From Ectothiorhodospiraceae bacterium (lineage in GTDB: Bacteria; Pseudomonadota; Gammaproteobacteria; HK1), in assembly GCA_024234875.1 (NCBI GenBank), contig JACKNM010000023.1, positions 1 to 64,000 of the forward strand: 64,000 nt of DNA, given 5' to 3'. Below, one piece after another: positions 34,759 to 43,014 of the stretch. The number at the start of each line of letters is the position of its first letter. Positions within the stretch are counted from its first letter, which is position 1. The notes beneath the pieces were generated by a model, which worked only from the letters and a program-made list of their open reading frames with translations, was not told the DNA's origin and ran no database searches. The position numbers and the translations under genes are program-made.

Positions 34759-35817
34759 TCAACCGAAGTTGACCCGCGCCTCGAGATTGGTGCGCGAGTC
34801 CGCGTTGCGCAGCGCTTCCTCGAGGGTGATTCGCCCGTCTCGATAGAGCCCGAACAGCGCATCGTCGAAGGTCTGCATCCCGCGCTGCCCGCTCTCCTGC
34901 ATCGCCTCCTTCACCGACTCGAGATCCCCCTTGAGAATCAGCTCCGCGATGTGCGGGGTCACCATCATGATCTCGATCGCCGCCACCCGCTTGCCGTCCA
35001 CGCCGGGCACCAGGCGCTGGGAGATGATTCCGCGCAGGTTCAGGGAGAGATCCATGAAGAGCTGCTTGTGCAGCTCTTGAGGGAACAGGTTGATCACGCG
35101 CTCCAGCGCCTGGTTGGCATTGTTCGCGTGCAGGGTGGCGAGGGCGAGGTGACCGGTATTCGACAGCTCCAGCGCCGCTTCCATCGTCTCGCGGTCGCGG
35201 ATCTCGCCGATGAGAATCACGTCCGGCGCCTCACGCAAGCTGGACTTGAGCGCGTTGCGGTAGGAGAGGGTATCGACCCCGATCTCGCGCTGATTGACGA
35301 TCGACTTGCGGTTGGGATGGGAGAACTCGACCGGATCCTCGATGGTCAGGATGTGACCCGCCTGCAGCTCGTTGCGGTTGTTGATCATCGCGGCGAGGGT
35401 GGTCGACTTGCCCGAGCCGGTCGCCCCGACCATCAGGATCAACCCGCGCTTCTGCATCACCATCTCGCCGAGGATCTCCGGCAAGCCGAGCTCCTCGATG
35501 GTCGGAATCTCCGACGGAATGAGCCGCAGCACCATCGCGACCTTGCCACGCTGGCGAAAGACGTTGACGCGGAAGCGCGCGCTCTCGTCCGGTAGTGCGA
35601 TGGCGAAGTCGACCTCGAGGTTCTTCTCGAAGGTGCTCTTGTGGTAGTCGTTCATCACACCGTACGCGGCGGCCCGCGTCAGGTCCGGAGTGAGCTCGGT
35701 CTTGCCGACGGAGACGATCTGTCCCTCGATCTTGATCTTGACCGGTGACTTCGCGGTGAAGAAGAGGTCGGAGGCATTCTTCTCGACCATCAGCTTCAGA
35801 TAGGGCGAAATGTCCAT
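34759..35817 (-). CDS. PilT/PilU family type IV pilus ATPase (third paralogue)
   Basis: A 352-residue hexameric AAA ATPase. PAS-like N-terminal part (KNASDLFFTAKSPVKIKIEG), Walker A GATGSGKST, Asp box ILTIEDPVEF, Walker B VILIGEIRD, and His box ATLHANNANQALER. Its C terminus (GQRGMQTFDDALFGLYRDGRITLEEALRNADS) is of PilU type; it lacks the PilT AIRNLIRE motif. It follows pilT and pilU on the same strand after 85 bases, giving three retraction-type ATPases in a row. It could tune retraction or serve a different substrate. Confidence 0.93.
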   Translation of the reverse strand: MDISPYLKLMVEKNASDLFFTAKSPVKIKIEGQIVSVGKTELTPDLTRAAAYGVMNDYHKSTFEKNLEVDFAIALPDESARFRVNVFRQRGKVAMVLRLIPSEIPTIEELGLPEILGEMVMQKRGLILMVGATGSGKSTTLAAMINNRNELQAGHILTIEDPVEFSHPNRKSIVNQREIGVDTLSYRNALKSSLREAPDVILIGEIRDRETMEAALELSNTGHLALATLHANNANQALERVINLFPQELHKQLFMDLSLNLRGIISQRLVPGVDGKRVAAIEIMMVTPHIAELILKGDLESVKEAMQESGQRGMQTFDDALFGLYRDGRITLEEALRNADSRTNLEARVNFG

Positions 35818-35902
35818 GCGCGGCTCTCGTCTGGGAGCATCGTGCGAAAACGAGGCGCGGCCTCAGCCGCGCCGACATCGGAGGAGTCGGTGATCCGTCG
35901 CG

Positions 35903-37072
35903 TCAGCGACGCAGGTGGCCGGCCTCCTGCTCCGTCTCCTCGATCTGGAGATGGTCGAGCCCGGCGAGCGCATCGCGCCCCTTCGACGCCTTGCCCTCGA
36001 GCTTGATACGCAGACGAAGCTCGTTCTGAGAGTCGGCGAAGCGCATCGCATCCTCGAACGAGATGAGGTCACTCTCGTAGAGGTCGAACAACGCCTGATC
36101 GAAGGTCTGCATCCCGAGCTCGCGGGACTTCTGCATGATCGGCTTCACGCTGTCGAGCTCGCCCTTGAGGATCAGATCCTTGATCAATGGCGAGTTGAGC
36201 ATGATCTCGATCGCTGCCACGCGGCCCTTGCCGTCGCGCTTCTTGATCAGCCGCTGCGAGATGATCGAGCGCACGTTGGCCGAGAGATCCATCAGAAGCT
36301 GAGGCCGGCGCTCCTCCGGGAAGAAGTTGATGATCCGGTCGAGCGCCTGATTGGCGTTGTTCGCGTGCAGGGTGGCCAGTGCGAGATGGCCAGTCTCGGC
36401 GAACTGGATGCCGAACTCCATCGTCGCGCGGTCACGGATCTCGCCGAGGAGGATGACGTCCGGCGCCTGGCGCAGCGAGTTCTTGAGCGCGATGCCCCAG
36501 CTGTCGGTGTCGACCCCGATCTCGCGCTGCATCACCACGCAGTTCTTGTGCGGGTGGACGTACTCGATCGGATCCTCGAGGGTGATGATGTGGCCGTAGC
36601 TGTTTCGGTTGCGGTAGTCGATCATCGCGGCGAGCGATGTCGACTTGCCCGATCCGGTGCCGCCCACCACCATGACCAGGCCATTCTTGGTCATGATGAC
36701 GTCCTTGAGAACCTCCGGCAGGCCGAGCTTGTCGATGTCCGGCACCTCGGTCGTGATCGTGCGCAGCACCAGACCCGGGTGCCCCTGCTGGATGTAGGCG
36801 TTGCAGCGATAGCGACCGATGCCGGGCGGGGAGACCGCGAAGTTGCACTCCTTGGTCGCCTCGAACTCCTTGAGCTGGCGGTCGTTCATGATCGAGTAGG
36901 TGAGCGCCTTGGCGTTCTCGGGCGTCAACGCCTGGCGTGACACCGGCGTGACCTTGCCGTCGACCTTCAACGCCGGAGGAAAGCCGACGGTGACGAAGAG
37001 GTCCGACGCATTCTTCTGACGCATCAGCTTCAGAAGATCGAGCATGAACTTGATTGCTTGCTCGCGTTCCAT
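35903..37072 (-). CDS. pilU: Twitching motility ATPase PilU
   Basis: A 389-residue ATPase. Walker A GGTGSGKST, ITLEDPIEYVHP, VILLGEIRDRATME and ATLHANNANQALDR are complete, and QKSRELGMQTFDQALFDLYE is the hallmark of PilU. PilU works with PilT to retract type IVa pili under load. It follows pilT by 43 bases. The C-terminal tail after residue 360 (ASKGRDALAGLDHLQIEE) is slightly longer than usual. Confidence 0.95.
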   Translation of the reverse strand: MEREQAIKFMLDLLKLMRQKNASDLFVTVGFPPALKVDGKVTPVSRQALTPENAKALTYSIMNDRQLKEFEATKECNFAVSPPGIGRYRCNAYIQQGHPGLVLRTITTEVPDIDKLGLPEVLKDVIMTKNGLVMVVGGTGSGKSTSLAAMIDYRNRNSYGHIITLEDPIEYVHPHKNCVVMQREIGVDTDSWGIALKNSLRQAPDVILLGEIRDRATMEFGIQFAETGHLALATLHANNANQALDRIINFFPEERRPQLLMDLSANVRSIISQRLIKKRDGKGRVAAIEIMLNSPLIKDLILKGELDSVKPIMQKSRELGMQTFDQALFDLYESDLISFEDAMRFADSQNELRLRIKLEGKASKGRDALAGLDHLQIEETEQEAGHLRR

Positions 37073-37115
37073 GGCTCCTGCTCCCGGTATGCGCTCGGAT
37101 CGGCTCCGACGTCGG

Positions 37116-38153
37116 CTACTGGATCATTTCCCTGTTCTGCGCCTTGGCGATGGCCGCCTGGCGCGACACCACGCCCTCGCGGACCAGACGCTGCAGATCC
37201 TGGTCGAGGGTCTTCATTCCGTACTGCTGACCGGTCTGGATGGCGGAGTACATCTGGGCGATCTTGTTCTCGCGGATCAGGTTTCGAATCGCCGGGGTCC
37301 CGATCATGATCTCGTGCGCGGCGACGCGGCCACCACCGTTCTTCTTGAGCAGGGTCTGCGAGATCACCGCGCGCAGCGACTCCGAGAGCATCGCCCGCAC
37401 CATGTCCTTCTCCGCCGCCGGGAAGACGTCGACGATGCGGTCGATCGTCTTCGCCGCCGAGCTCGTGTGCAGGGTGCCGAAGACCAGGTGGCCGGTCTCG
37501 GCCGCGGTCAGCGCGAGCCGGATGGTCTCGAGGTCACGCATCTCACCGACCAGGATGGTGTCCGGGTCCTCGCGCAAGGCCGAGCGCAGCGCCTCGTTGA
37601 AGCCGAGGGTGTCGCGATGCACCTCGCGCTGGTTGACGAGGCACTTCTTGCTCTCGTGGACGAACTCGATCGGGTCCTCGATGGTGAGGATGTGGCCATA
37701 CTCCGAGTTGTTCTTGTGGTCCATCATCGCCGCCAGGGTCGTCGACTTCCCGGAGCCGGTCGGCCCGGTGACCAGCACCACACCACGCGGCGTCTCGGAG
37801 ATCTCCTTGAAGATGGCCGGCGCCTTGAGATCCTCCAGGGTCAGGATCTTCGACGGGATGGTCCGGAACACCGCGCCCGCGCCACGGTGCTGGTTGAACG
37901 CGTTGACGCGAAACCGGGCGAGGCCGGGGATCTCGAACGAGAAGTCGGTCTCCAGGAACTCCTCGTAATCCTTGCGCTGCTTGTCGTTCATGATGTCGTA
38001 CACCAGCTCGTGCACGGTCTTGTGCTCGAGCGGGGGCACGTTGATCCGGCGCACGTCCCCGTCCACCCGGATCATCGGCGGCAGCCCGGCGGAGAGGTGC
38101 AGGTCCGACGCACCGTTCTTCACTCCGAAAGCGAGCAGTTCACCGATGTCCAT
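37116..38153 (-). CDS. pilT: Type IV pilus retraction ATPase PilT
   Basis: A 345-residue retraction motor. MDIGELLAFGVKNGASDLHLSAGLPP start, Walker A GPTGSGKST, LTIEDPIEFVHE, ILVGEMRDLETI, GTLHTSSAAKTIDR, and the PilT-specific AIRNLIRE motif near residue 290. All intact. The ATG at 38153 matches the family N terminus. First gene of the pilT-pilU-pilU-like run; the promoter is proposed at 38275-38303. Confidence 0.97.
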   Translation of the reverse strand: MDIGELLAFGVKNGASDLHLSAGLPPMIRVDGDVRRINVPPLEHKTVHELVYDIMNDKQRKDYEEFLETDFSFEIPGLARFRVNAFNQHRGAGAVFRTIPSKILTLEDLKAPAIFKEISETPRGVVLVTGPTGSGKSTTLAAMMDHKNNSEYGHILTIEDPIEFVHESKKCLVNQREVHRDTLGFNEALRSALREDPDTILVGEMRDLETIRLALTAAETGHLVFGTLHTSSAAKTIDRIVDVFPAAEKDMVRAMLSESLRAVISQTLLKKNGGGRVAAHEIMIGTPAIRNLIRENKIAQMYSAIQTGQQYGMKTLDQDLQRLVREGVVSRQAAIAKAQNREMIQ

Positions 38154-38274
38154 GCTTGGCTGACCTCCCAGGGTTGGACGACGGACGAAGACGGTCGGCG
38201 TGGAGCGCTCCACCCGCGGCGAGCAGCCGGCGAGCCAGGCGAGAGCGCGGGCGAGACGATCGCGGGCCCGGGAG

Positions 38275-38303
38275 AGTATAGTCCACCGCTTCTGGGCCAC
38301 CAA
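38275..38303 (-). promoter_or_regulatory. Predicted promoter of the pilT run
   Basis: On the minus strand TTGGTG (38303-38298) and TATACT (38280-38275) are separated by exactly 17 bases. Transcription would start near 38268, about 115 bases before the pilT ATG. The same AT patch read on the plus strand (TATAGT, 38277-38282) could serve yggS, so the two genes may share overlapping divergent promoters. Confidence 0.5.
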
Positions 38304-38323
38304 AGAAGGCTGCGGGCCGAGAC

Positions 38324-39013
38324 GTGAGCACCGTCGCAGAATCTCTCCGACGCCTCCTGGCGGAGATCGCCGAGCTGGAGGCGCGCCACGGCCGCGAGCC
38401 GGGCAGCGTGCGCCTGCTCGCGGTCAGCAAGACCAAGCCGGCCGAGCTGGTTCGCGAGGCCGCCGCCGCGGGGCAGCGCGCATTCGGGGAGAACTTCCTC
38501 CAAGAGGCGCAGGAGAAGATCCACACACTCGGCGACCTCGATCTCGAATGGCACTTTATCGGCCCGATCCAGTCGAACAAGACCCGCGGCATCGCCACCG
38601 ACTTCCAGTGGGTGCACAGCGTCGACCGCCTGAAGGTCGCGCAGCGTCTCAGCGCGCAGCGCCCGGCGGAGCTGCCCCCGCTCGACATCTGCGTGCAGGT
38701 GAACGTGAGCGGTGAGGGAACGAAGTCCGGTGTCGAGCCTGGTGAGGTCGAGGCGCTGGCCCACGCCTGCGCCGAGCTGCCGCGGATCCGGGTACGTGGG
38801 CTGATGGCGATCCCGGCGCCGGCGGACAGCCTGGAGGCGCAACGCCGCCCGTTCCGGGTCTTGCGCGAGATGCTCGACCGCCTGCGCGCGGGCGGGCTCG
38901 AGCTCGACACGCTCTCGATGGGGATGTCGGGCGACATGGAGGCGGCGATCGCCGAGGGTGCGACCATCGTGCGCATCGGCACCGCGGTGTTCGGCGCACG
39001 CAACTACGATTGA
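38324..39013 (+). CDS. yggS: PLP homeostasis protein YggS (PLPBP)
   Basis: A 229-residue PLP-binding barrel, the COG0325 family that keeps pyridoxal phosphate and amino-acid pools in balance. PLP lysine in RLLAVSKTKPAEL (Lys36 region), FGENFLQEAQEK, EWHFIGPIQSNKTR, VQVNVSGEGTKSG, RGLMAIP and SMGMSGDMEAAI, all conserved. Start GTG 38324. Gene order pilT-yggS-proC-yggT is standard, with a Sel1-SPOR gene inserted on the other strand here. Confidence 0.96.
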   Translation: MSTVAESLRRLLAEIAELEARHGREPGSVRLLAVSKTKPAELVREAAAAGQRAFGENFLQEAQEKIHTLGDLDLEWHFIGPIQSNKTRGIATDFQWVHSVDRLKVAQRLSAQRPAELPPLDICVQVNVSGEGTKSGVEPGEVEALAHACAELPRIRVRGLMAIPAPADSLEAQRRPFRVLREMLDRLRAGGLELDTLSMGMSGDMEAAIAEGATIVRIGTAVFGARNYD

Positions 39014-39047
39014 GCCGGCCACCGCAACGGACCCGCATCCCAAGGGC

Positions 39048-40292
39048 TCAGCGCCGCAGCCCCATCCTCTCGTGCACCAGCCGCACCGGCCGGATCCACG
39101 GCTGGTGGGCGGCCAGCGCATCCGGCAGCCGCGCGACTGCCGCGGTCGCCTCGGCGCGGGTGGCGAAGTCACCGAGCAATGCCGAGAACCACGGCACGCC
39201 GTCACGGTCCCAGCGGTAGTACCCGCCCTCGCCGGGGGGGATGTTCTGCTCGACGAACGACCGCACCGCGCCCTCGTCGGCGTTGCTGTAGACCTGGATC
39301 GTGTAGCGCGACGGATCCAGGGCGCGAACCCACGCGACGGCTCCGGCCGGCATCGCCACCGCGGGTGTCGGCGGCATCACCGGCGCCGGAGTCGGAGTCG
39401 GAGTCGGAGTCGCGCGCTCGACCTGAGACGGCTGGAGGCTCGGCTGGGCGGCCATCGCCGCCTCGAGGGCCGCGAGTCGCTCACCCGCCGTCGGGTGCCC
39501 GGCCTCGGCGGCGCGCCGATAGAGCGTGCGCGCACCTTCCGGATCCCGCGGCGCGCCCACCCCGAGCTCGAGCAGGATCGCGAGATCGTTGGTGGCCTCG
39601 ACGTTTCCCTGCGACGCGGCACGGGCGAACCACGCGGCCGCCGTTCGCGGCTCCAGCGTGACCCCGGCCCCCACCAGGTACAGGCGCCCCAGCTCGTGCT
39701 GTGCGGGCGCCAGGCCCTGGTTGGCGGCGGCCCGGAACCAGCGCGCCGCGGTGGTGAGGTCGCGTGCCACACCGGTGCCCGAGGCATACAACAGCCCGAG
39801 GTTGTACTGGGCCTCGGCGAGACCCTGCTCGGCCGCGAGCTCGAACCAGTAGGCCGCCTCGCCGGGATTCGGTCGCACCGTGCCGCCGTCGAGCAGCAGC
39901 ATCCCGACCTTGTGTCGCGCCTCGGCGAGCCCGATCTCCGCCGCGCGCCGATACCATCGCATGGATTCGAGACCCGCTCTGGGGTCGGCGGCGGTGGGAA
40001 GTCCCTCGAAGTGGCGGCCGAGCGCGTACGCCGCCCGCGCGTCGCCGCCGTCCGCGAGTCGCGCCAGTCGGGCCAGCTCCGCCTCGGCGAGCGGCTGGGC
40101 TCGAGCCGGGACGGGGGACGACGCCAGCGCGACCGCCACGAGCACCGCGACCACGAGCGCGACCACCGGCACCGACCGGCGGTCCCGACGCGGGGTCGGC
40201 TCGATTCGATCACGGGCGCTACGCACAGGCGAGGAGTCTAGCAGCCCGTCGGAGTCCCGACGGACCCGCCGGCCCGGTTTCGGTCCCACCAC
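39048..40292 (-). CDS. Sel1-repeat protein with C-terminal SPOR domain
   Basis: A 414-residue protein. An Arg-rich start is followed by a hydrophobic segment at 41-58 (membrane anchor or uncleaved signal). Residues about 75-275 are Sel1-like repeats (AEARHKVGMLLLDGG, AQYNLGLLYASGTGVARD, AQHELGRLYLVGAGV). A Pro-Thr linker precedes a SPOR domain at about 330-405 (RYTIQVYSNADEGAVRSFVEQN). SPOR domains bind denuded septal peptidoglycan, so a division-site role is likely. The start is uncertain: GTG 40292 or GTG 40226, neither with a clear ribosome binding site. It sits between yggS and proC in the opposite direction. Confidence 0.85.
   Translation of the reverse strand: MVGPKPGRRVRRDSDGLLDSSPVRSARDRIEPTPRRDRRSVPVVALVVAVLVAVALASSPVPARAQPLAEAELARLARLADGGDARAAYALGRHFEGLPTAADPRAGLESMRWYRRAAEIGLAEARHKVGMLLLDGGTVRPNPGEAAYWFELAAEQGLAEAQYNLGLLYASGTGVARDLTTAARWFRAAANQGLAPAQHELGRLYLVGAGVTLEPRTAAAWFARAASQGNVEATNDLAILLELGVGAPRDPEGARTLYRRAAEAGHPTAGERLAALEAAMAAQPSLQPSQVERATPTPTPTPAPVMPPTPAVAMPAGAVAWVRALDPSRYTIQVYSNADEGAVRSFVEQNIPPGEGGYYRWDRDGVPWFSALLGDFATRAEATAAVARLPDALAAHQPWIRPVRLVHERMGLRR
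39388..39411. repeat. Hexanucleotide repeat in the Sel1-SPOR linker
   Basis: Four perfect copies of GGAGTC (plus strand), encoding a Pro-Thr run between the Sel1 and SPOR domains. In-frame unit, so slippage would change linker length only. Confidence 0.65.
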
Positions 40293-40367
40293 GAATCGCC
40301 GATAATGTCGCGTTCATGCGAGGCGCCTGGCGCGCATCGCCCGCAAACCTGCATCGGACGGCGCCCC

Positions 40368-41195
40368 ATGCCTCAGCAATCCATCGCGTTCATCGGCGGC
40401 GGCAACATGGCGACCAGCCTGGTCGGTGGGCTGATCGGCAATGCCACTCCACCCGACACCATCTGGGTGACCGACCCCGAATCGGACAAGCTCGAGGCGC
40501 TCGCCGACCGCTTCGGCGTGCGCACCAGCGCGGACAACGAGACCGCGGTGCGCCGGGTCGAGACGGTGGTCCTCGCGGTGAAGCCGCAGGTGATGGCCGA
40601 GGTGGTGCGCGGCATCGCCGGCGCCGCCCGCGAGCACCGCCCCCTGATCGTCTCGATTGCGGCCGGGGTGCGGATCGCCGACCTCGCCCGCTGGCTCGGC
40701 TACGACGCGGCCATCGTGCGCACCATGCCCAACACCCCGGCCCTGGTGGGGGCCGGCGCCACCGGGCTCTGCGCGGGGCCGGGGGTCAGCGCCGAGCAGC
40801 GCAGCCGCGCCGAGGCGGTGCTCCGCGCCGCCGGCATCACGGTCTGGGTCGAGGACGAGGGGCTGCTCGATGCGGTGACCGCGGTGTCGGGCAGCGGCCC
40901 GGCATACTTCTTCGCGCTGATGGAGCAGATGGAGGAGGCGGGAGCGGCGCTCGGACTCGACCGCGAGACCGCGCGGCGCCTGGTGCTGCAGACCGCGCTC
41001 GGCGCGGCCCGCATCGCGACCGAGGGGGACGATCCACCGGCGGTGCTCCGCGCGAAGGTGACCTCGCCGGGTGGGACGACCCAGGCGGCACTGGAGACGT
41101 TCAGCGCCGGCGGTCTCGAGCAACTGGTGCAGCGGGCGCTCACCGCCGCGCGCGACCGCGCGGTCGAGCTCGGCGACCAGCTCGGGCGACAGTGA
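40368..41195 (+). CDS. proC: Pyrroline-5-carboxylate reductase
   Basis: A 275-residue enzyme of proline synthesis. Rossmann motif IAFIGGGNMATSLVGGL, AVKPQVMAEV, SIAAGVRI, RTMPNTPALVGAGATGL, VSGSGPAYFFALMEQM, and KVTSPGGTTQAAL close to the C terminus: complete. ATG 40368 matches the family start. A possible -10 (GATAAT, 40301-40306) lies upstream. The stop overlaps the yggT start (TGATG). Confidence 0.97.
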   Translation: MPQQSIAFIGGGNMATSLVGGLIGNATPPDTIWVTDPESDKLEALADRFGVRTSADNETAVRRVETVVLAVKPQVMAEVVRGIAGAAREHRPLIVSIAAGVRIADLARWLGYDAAIVRTMPNTPALVGAGATGLCAGPGVSAEQRSRAEAVLRAAGITVWVEDEGLLDAVTAVSGSGPAYFFALMEQMEEAGAALGLDRETARRLVLQTALGAARIATEGDDPPAVLRAKVTSPGGTTQAALETFSAGGLEQLVQRALTAARDRAVELGDQLGRQ

Positions 41196-41770
41196 TGGGT
41201 GGCGGGCACGTCGGTGGGGCCGCCACCTTCCTGGTCGACACCCTGTTCGGCCTGTACATCGCGCTGTTCATGCTGCGCTTCCTGCTGCAGGTCGCGCGTG
41301 CGGACTTCTACAACCCGATCTCCCAGTTCGTCGTGCGGGCGACGCAGCCGGTGCTCAAGCCGCTGCGGCGGGTGATTCCCGGCACGCGCGGAATCGACCT
41401 GGCGACGATCGTCGCGATGGTCGTGCTGCAGACGATCGCCCTCTACATCATCCTCGGCCTGGACGGCGGGAGCGGTGCCCTGCCGGGAATGCTCCTCCAC
41501 GCCGTGGCCCGCCTGGTGGATCTGGCGCTCAATGTCTTCTTCTTCGTGATCATCGCCCAGATCGTGCTGAGCTGGGTCAATCCGTCGTTGCGAAACCCGG
41601 CCACCGCGATCCTGCACCGGATCGCCGAGTTGCTGCTCGGACCCGCACGGCGCGTCATTCCCCCGATGGGCGGGCTCGACATCTCGCCGATCCCGGTCCT
41701 GATCGGGCTGCGGCTCGCGTCGTTCCTGATTGTCGGCCCCCTGGTCGACATCGCGAATCAGCTGCTCTAG
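41195..41770 (+). CDS. yggT: YggT family membrane protein
   Basis: A 191-residue protein with two YggT repeats, each with hydrophobic hairpins: LYIALFMLRFLLQ..FYNPISQFVVRATQPVLKPLRRVIP in the first, VLSWVNPSLRNPATAILHRIAELLLGPARRVIPPMGG in the second. The family is linked to osmotic or ion homeostasis and to division in other bacteria; its biochemical role is not settled. Translationally coupled to proC. Confidence 0.94.
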   Translation: MGGGHVGGAATFLVDTLFGLYIALFMLRFLLQVARADFYNPISQFVVRATQPVLKPLRRVIPGTRGIDLATIVAMVVLQTIALYIILGLDGGSGALPGMLLHAVARLVDLALNVFFFVIIAQIVLSWVNPSLRNPATAILHRIAELLLGPARRVIPPMGGLDISPIPVLIGLRLASFLIVGPLVDIANQLL

Positions 41771-41775
41771 CCCGC

Positions 41776-42123
41776 GTGGTGGTGCGCGGCCACGGCACCG
41801 CCGGTGCGAGTGGAGGCGCGGCCTGGCGCGCCGTGGGCGAGGACATCGAGCTGCGCGTCAAGGTCTCGCCTCGCGCGAGCCAGGACCGCGTCACCGGCAT
41901 CGAGGACGGCCGCGTCCGCCTGCGGGTCACCGCAGCACCGGTCGACGGCGAGGCGAATCGACGAATCGTCGCGCTCCTCGCCGCCGCGTTCGGGGTGGCG
42001 AAGAGCAGGGTCGAGATCCTCTCGGGCGCGACGGGGCGCGAGAAGGTGGTCCGAGTCCGTGCGCCGCGGCGGCGCCCGGACTGGTTGGAGGCCGTCGCGC
42101 CCTCGGCGCGCGACGTGACGTGA
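41776..42123 (+). CDS. yggU: YggU/DUF167 family protein
   Basis: A 115-residue protein of UPF0235. Core ELRVKVSPRASQDRVTG, RLRVTAAPVDGEANRRIVALLAAAFGVAKSRVEILSGATGREKVVRV. Small alpha/beta protein of unknown role, commonly after yggT. The start is not clear: GTG 41776 keeps it close to yggT, but the conserved part begins at about 41833 (another GTG). Confidence 0.88.
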   Translation: MVVRGHGTAGASGGAAWRAVGEDIELRVKVSPRASQDRVTGIEDGRVRLRVTAAPVDGEANRRIVALLAAAFGVAKSRVEILSGATGREKVVRVRAPRRRPDWLEAVAPSARDVT

Positions 42124-42178
42124 GAACGCGCCCGTCGACGGTTGCGAGCGGCGACGCGGTGATGCGGAGAACCCGGGT

Positions 42179-42835
42179 TTGGACGAGCTGAAACGGCAAT
42201 TCATCGACTTCGCGCTCGCGCGAGGGGTGCTCAAGTTCGGGCGCTTCACCCTGAAGTCTGGGCGAGTGAGTCCTTACTTCTTCAATACCGGTCTGTTCGA
42301 CAGCGGCGCCAGCCTGCGCCGCCTCGGTCAGTTCTACGCCCATAGCCTGCAGGCGTCGGGGCTGGCCTTCGACATGCTGTTCGGCCCGGCCTACAAGGGG
42401 ATCCCGCTGGTGGCCACCGTCTCGGCCGCGCTCGACGAGCTCTACGGCCGGGACCTGCCCTTCTGCTTCAATCGCAAGGAGGCGAAGGACCACGGCGAGG
42501 GCGGGATGACGGTCGGTGCCCCGCTGGCCGGGCGAGTGCTCATCGTCGACGACGTGATCTCCGCCGGGACCTCGGTTCGCGAGTCGGTGGCCACCATCGA
42601 GAGCGCCGGTGCCACCGTCGCCGGCGTCGCGATCTCGCTCGACCGGCAAGAGCGCGGCACCGGCGCGCGCTCCGCGATCCAGGAGGTCGAGCACCGCTAC
42701 GGCGTCGACGTGGTCAGCATCGTGACGCTGGACGACCTGGTGGCCTACCTCGAGGGACATCCGGAGCGCGAAGCCGATCTCGCCGCCATTCGTGACTACC
42801 GGTCGCGCTACGGCGCGGGGACGAGCGCCGGCTGA
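42179..42835 (+). CDS. pyrE: Orotate phosphoribosyltransferase
   Basis: A 218-residue type I PRTase that joins orotate and PRPP to OMP. KSGRVSPYFFNTGLF, GPAYKGIPL, FNRKEAKDHGEGG (catalytic loop) and the PRPP motif VLIVDDVISAGTSVRES are intact. The start appears to be TTG at 42179, preceded by GGAGA; no ATG or GTG in frame gives the normal N terminus. It is transcribed after yggU with 55 bases between. Confidence 0.96.
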   Translation: MDELKRQFIDFALARGVLKFGRFTLKSGRVSPYFFNTGLFDSGASLRRLGQFYAHSLQASGLAFDMLFGPAYKGIPLVATVSAALDELYGRDLPFCFNRKEAKDHGEGGMTVGAPLAGRVLIVDDVISAGTSVRESVATIESAGATVAGVAISLDRQERGTGARSAIQEVEHRYGVDVVSIVTLDDLVAYLEGHPEREADLAAIRDYRSRYGAGTSAG

Positions 42836-42925
42836 GGGGCGGCCGGGGGAAGCGGCGAGAGACGCTCCCGGCGCCGAAGTGCGACCACCATCACGCATCG
42901 ACCGGACCTCGAGCGGGCAAACTCC

Positions 42926-42931
42926 TATAAT
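42926..42931 (+). promoter_or_regulatory. Consensus -10 element upstream of the DUF4124 gene
   Basis: A perfect TATAAT in the 179-base gap after pyrE. No recognisable -35 at 16-18 bases, so an activator or extended contacts would be needed. It would give a leader of about 75 bases. Confidence 0.35.
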
Positions 42932-43014
42932 TCGTGGTCGCCACTCCCGCCGCGCACCAGCCCGGCGTGATGTGGCCGATAGAGCGAAAGGACCCTGCCC
43001 GGCGAGCAAATACC

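Noticed and set aside
39764..41770. A 668-codon plus-strand open frame
   Set aside because: Only its last 191 codons (yggT) are a real gene; the first part is a shadow of the Sel1-SPOR gene and proC.
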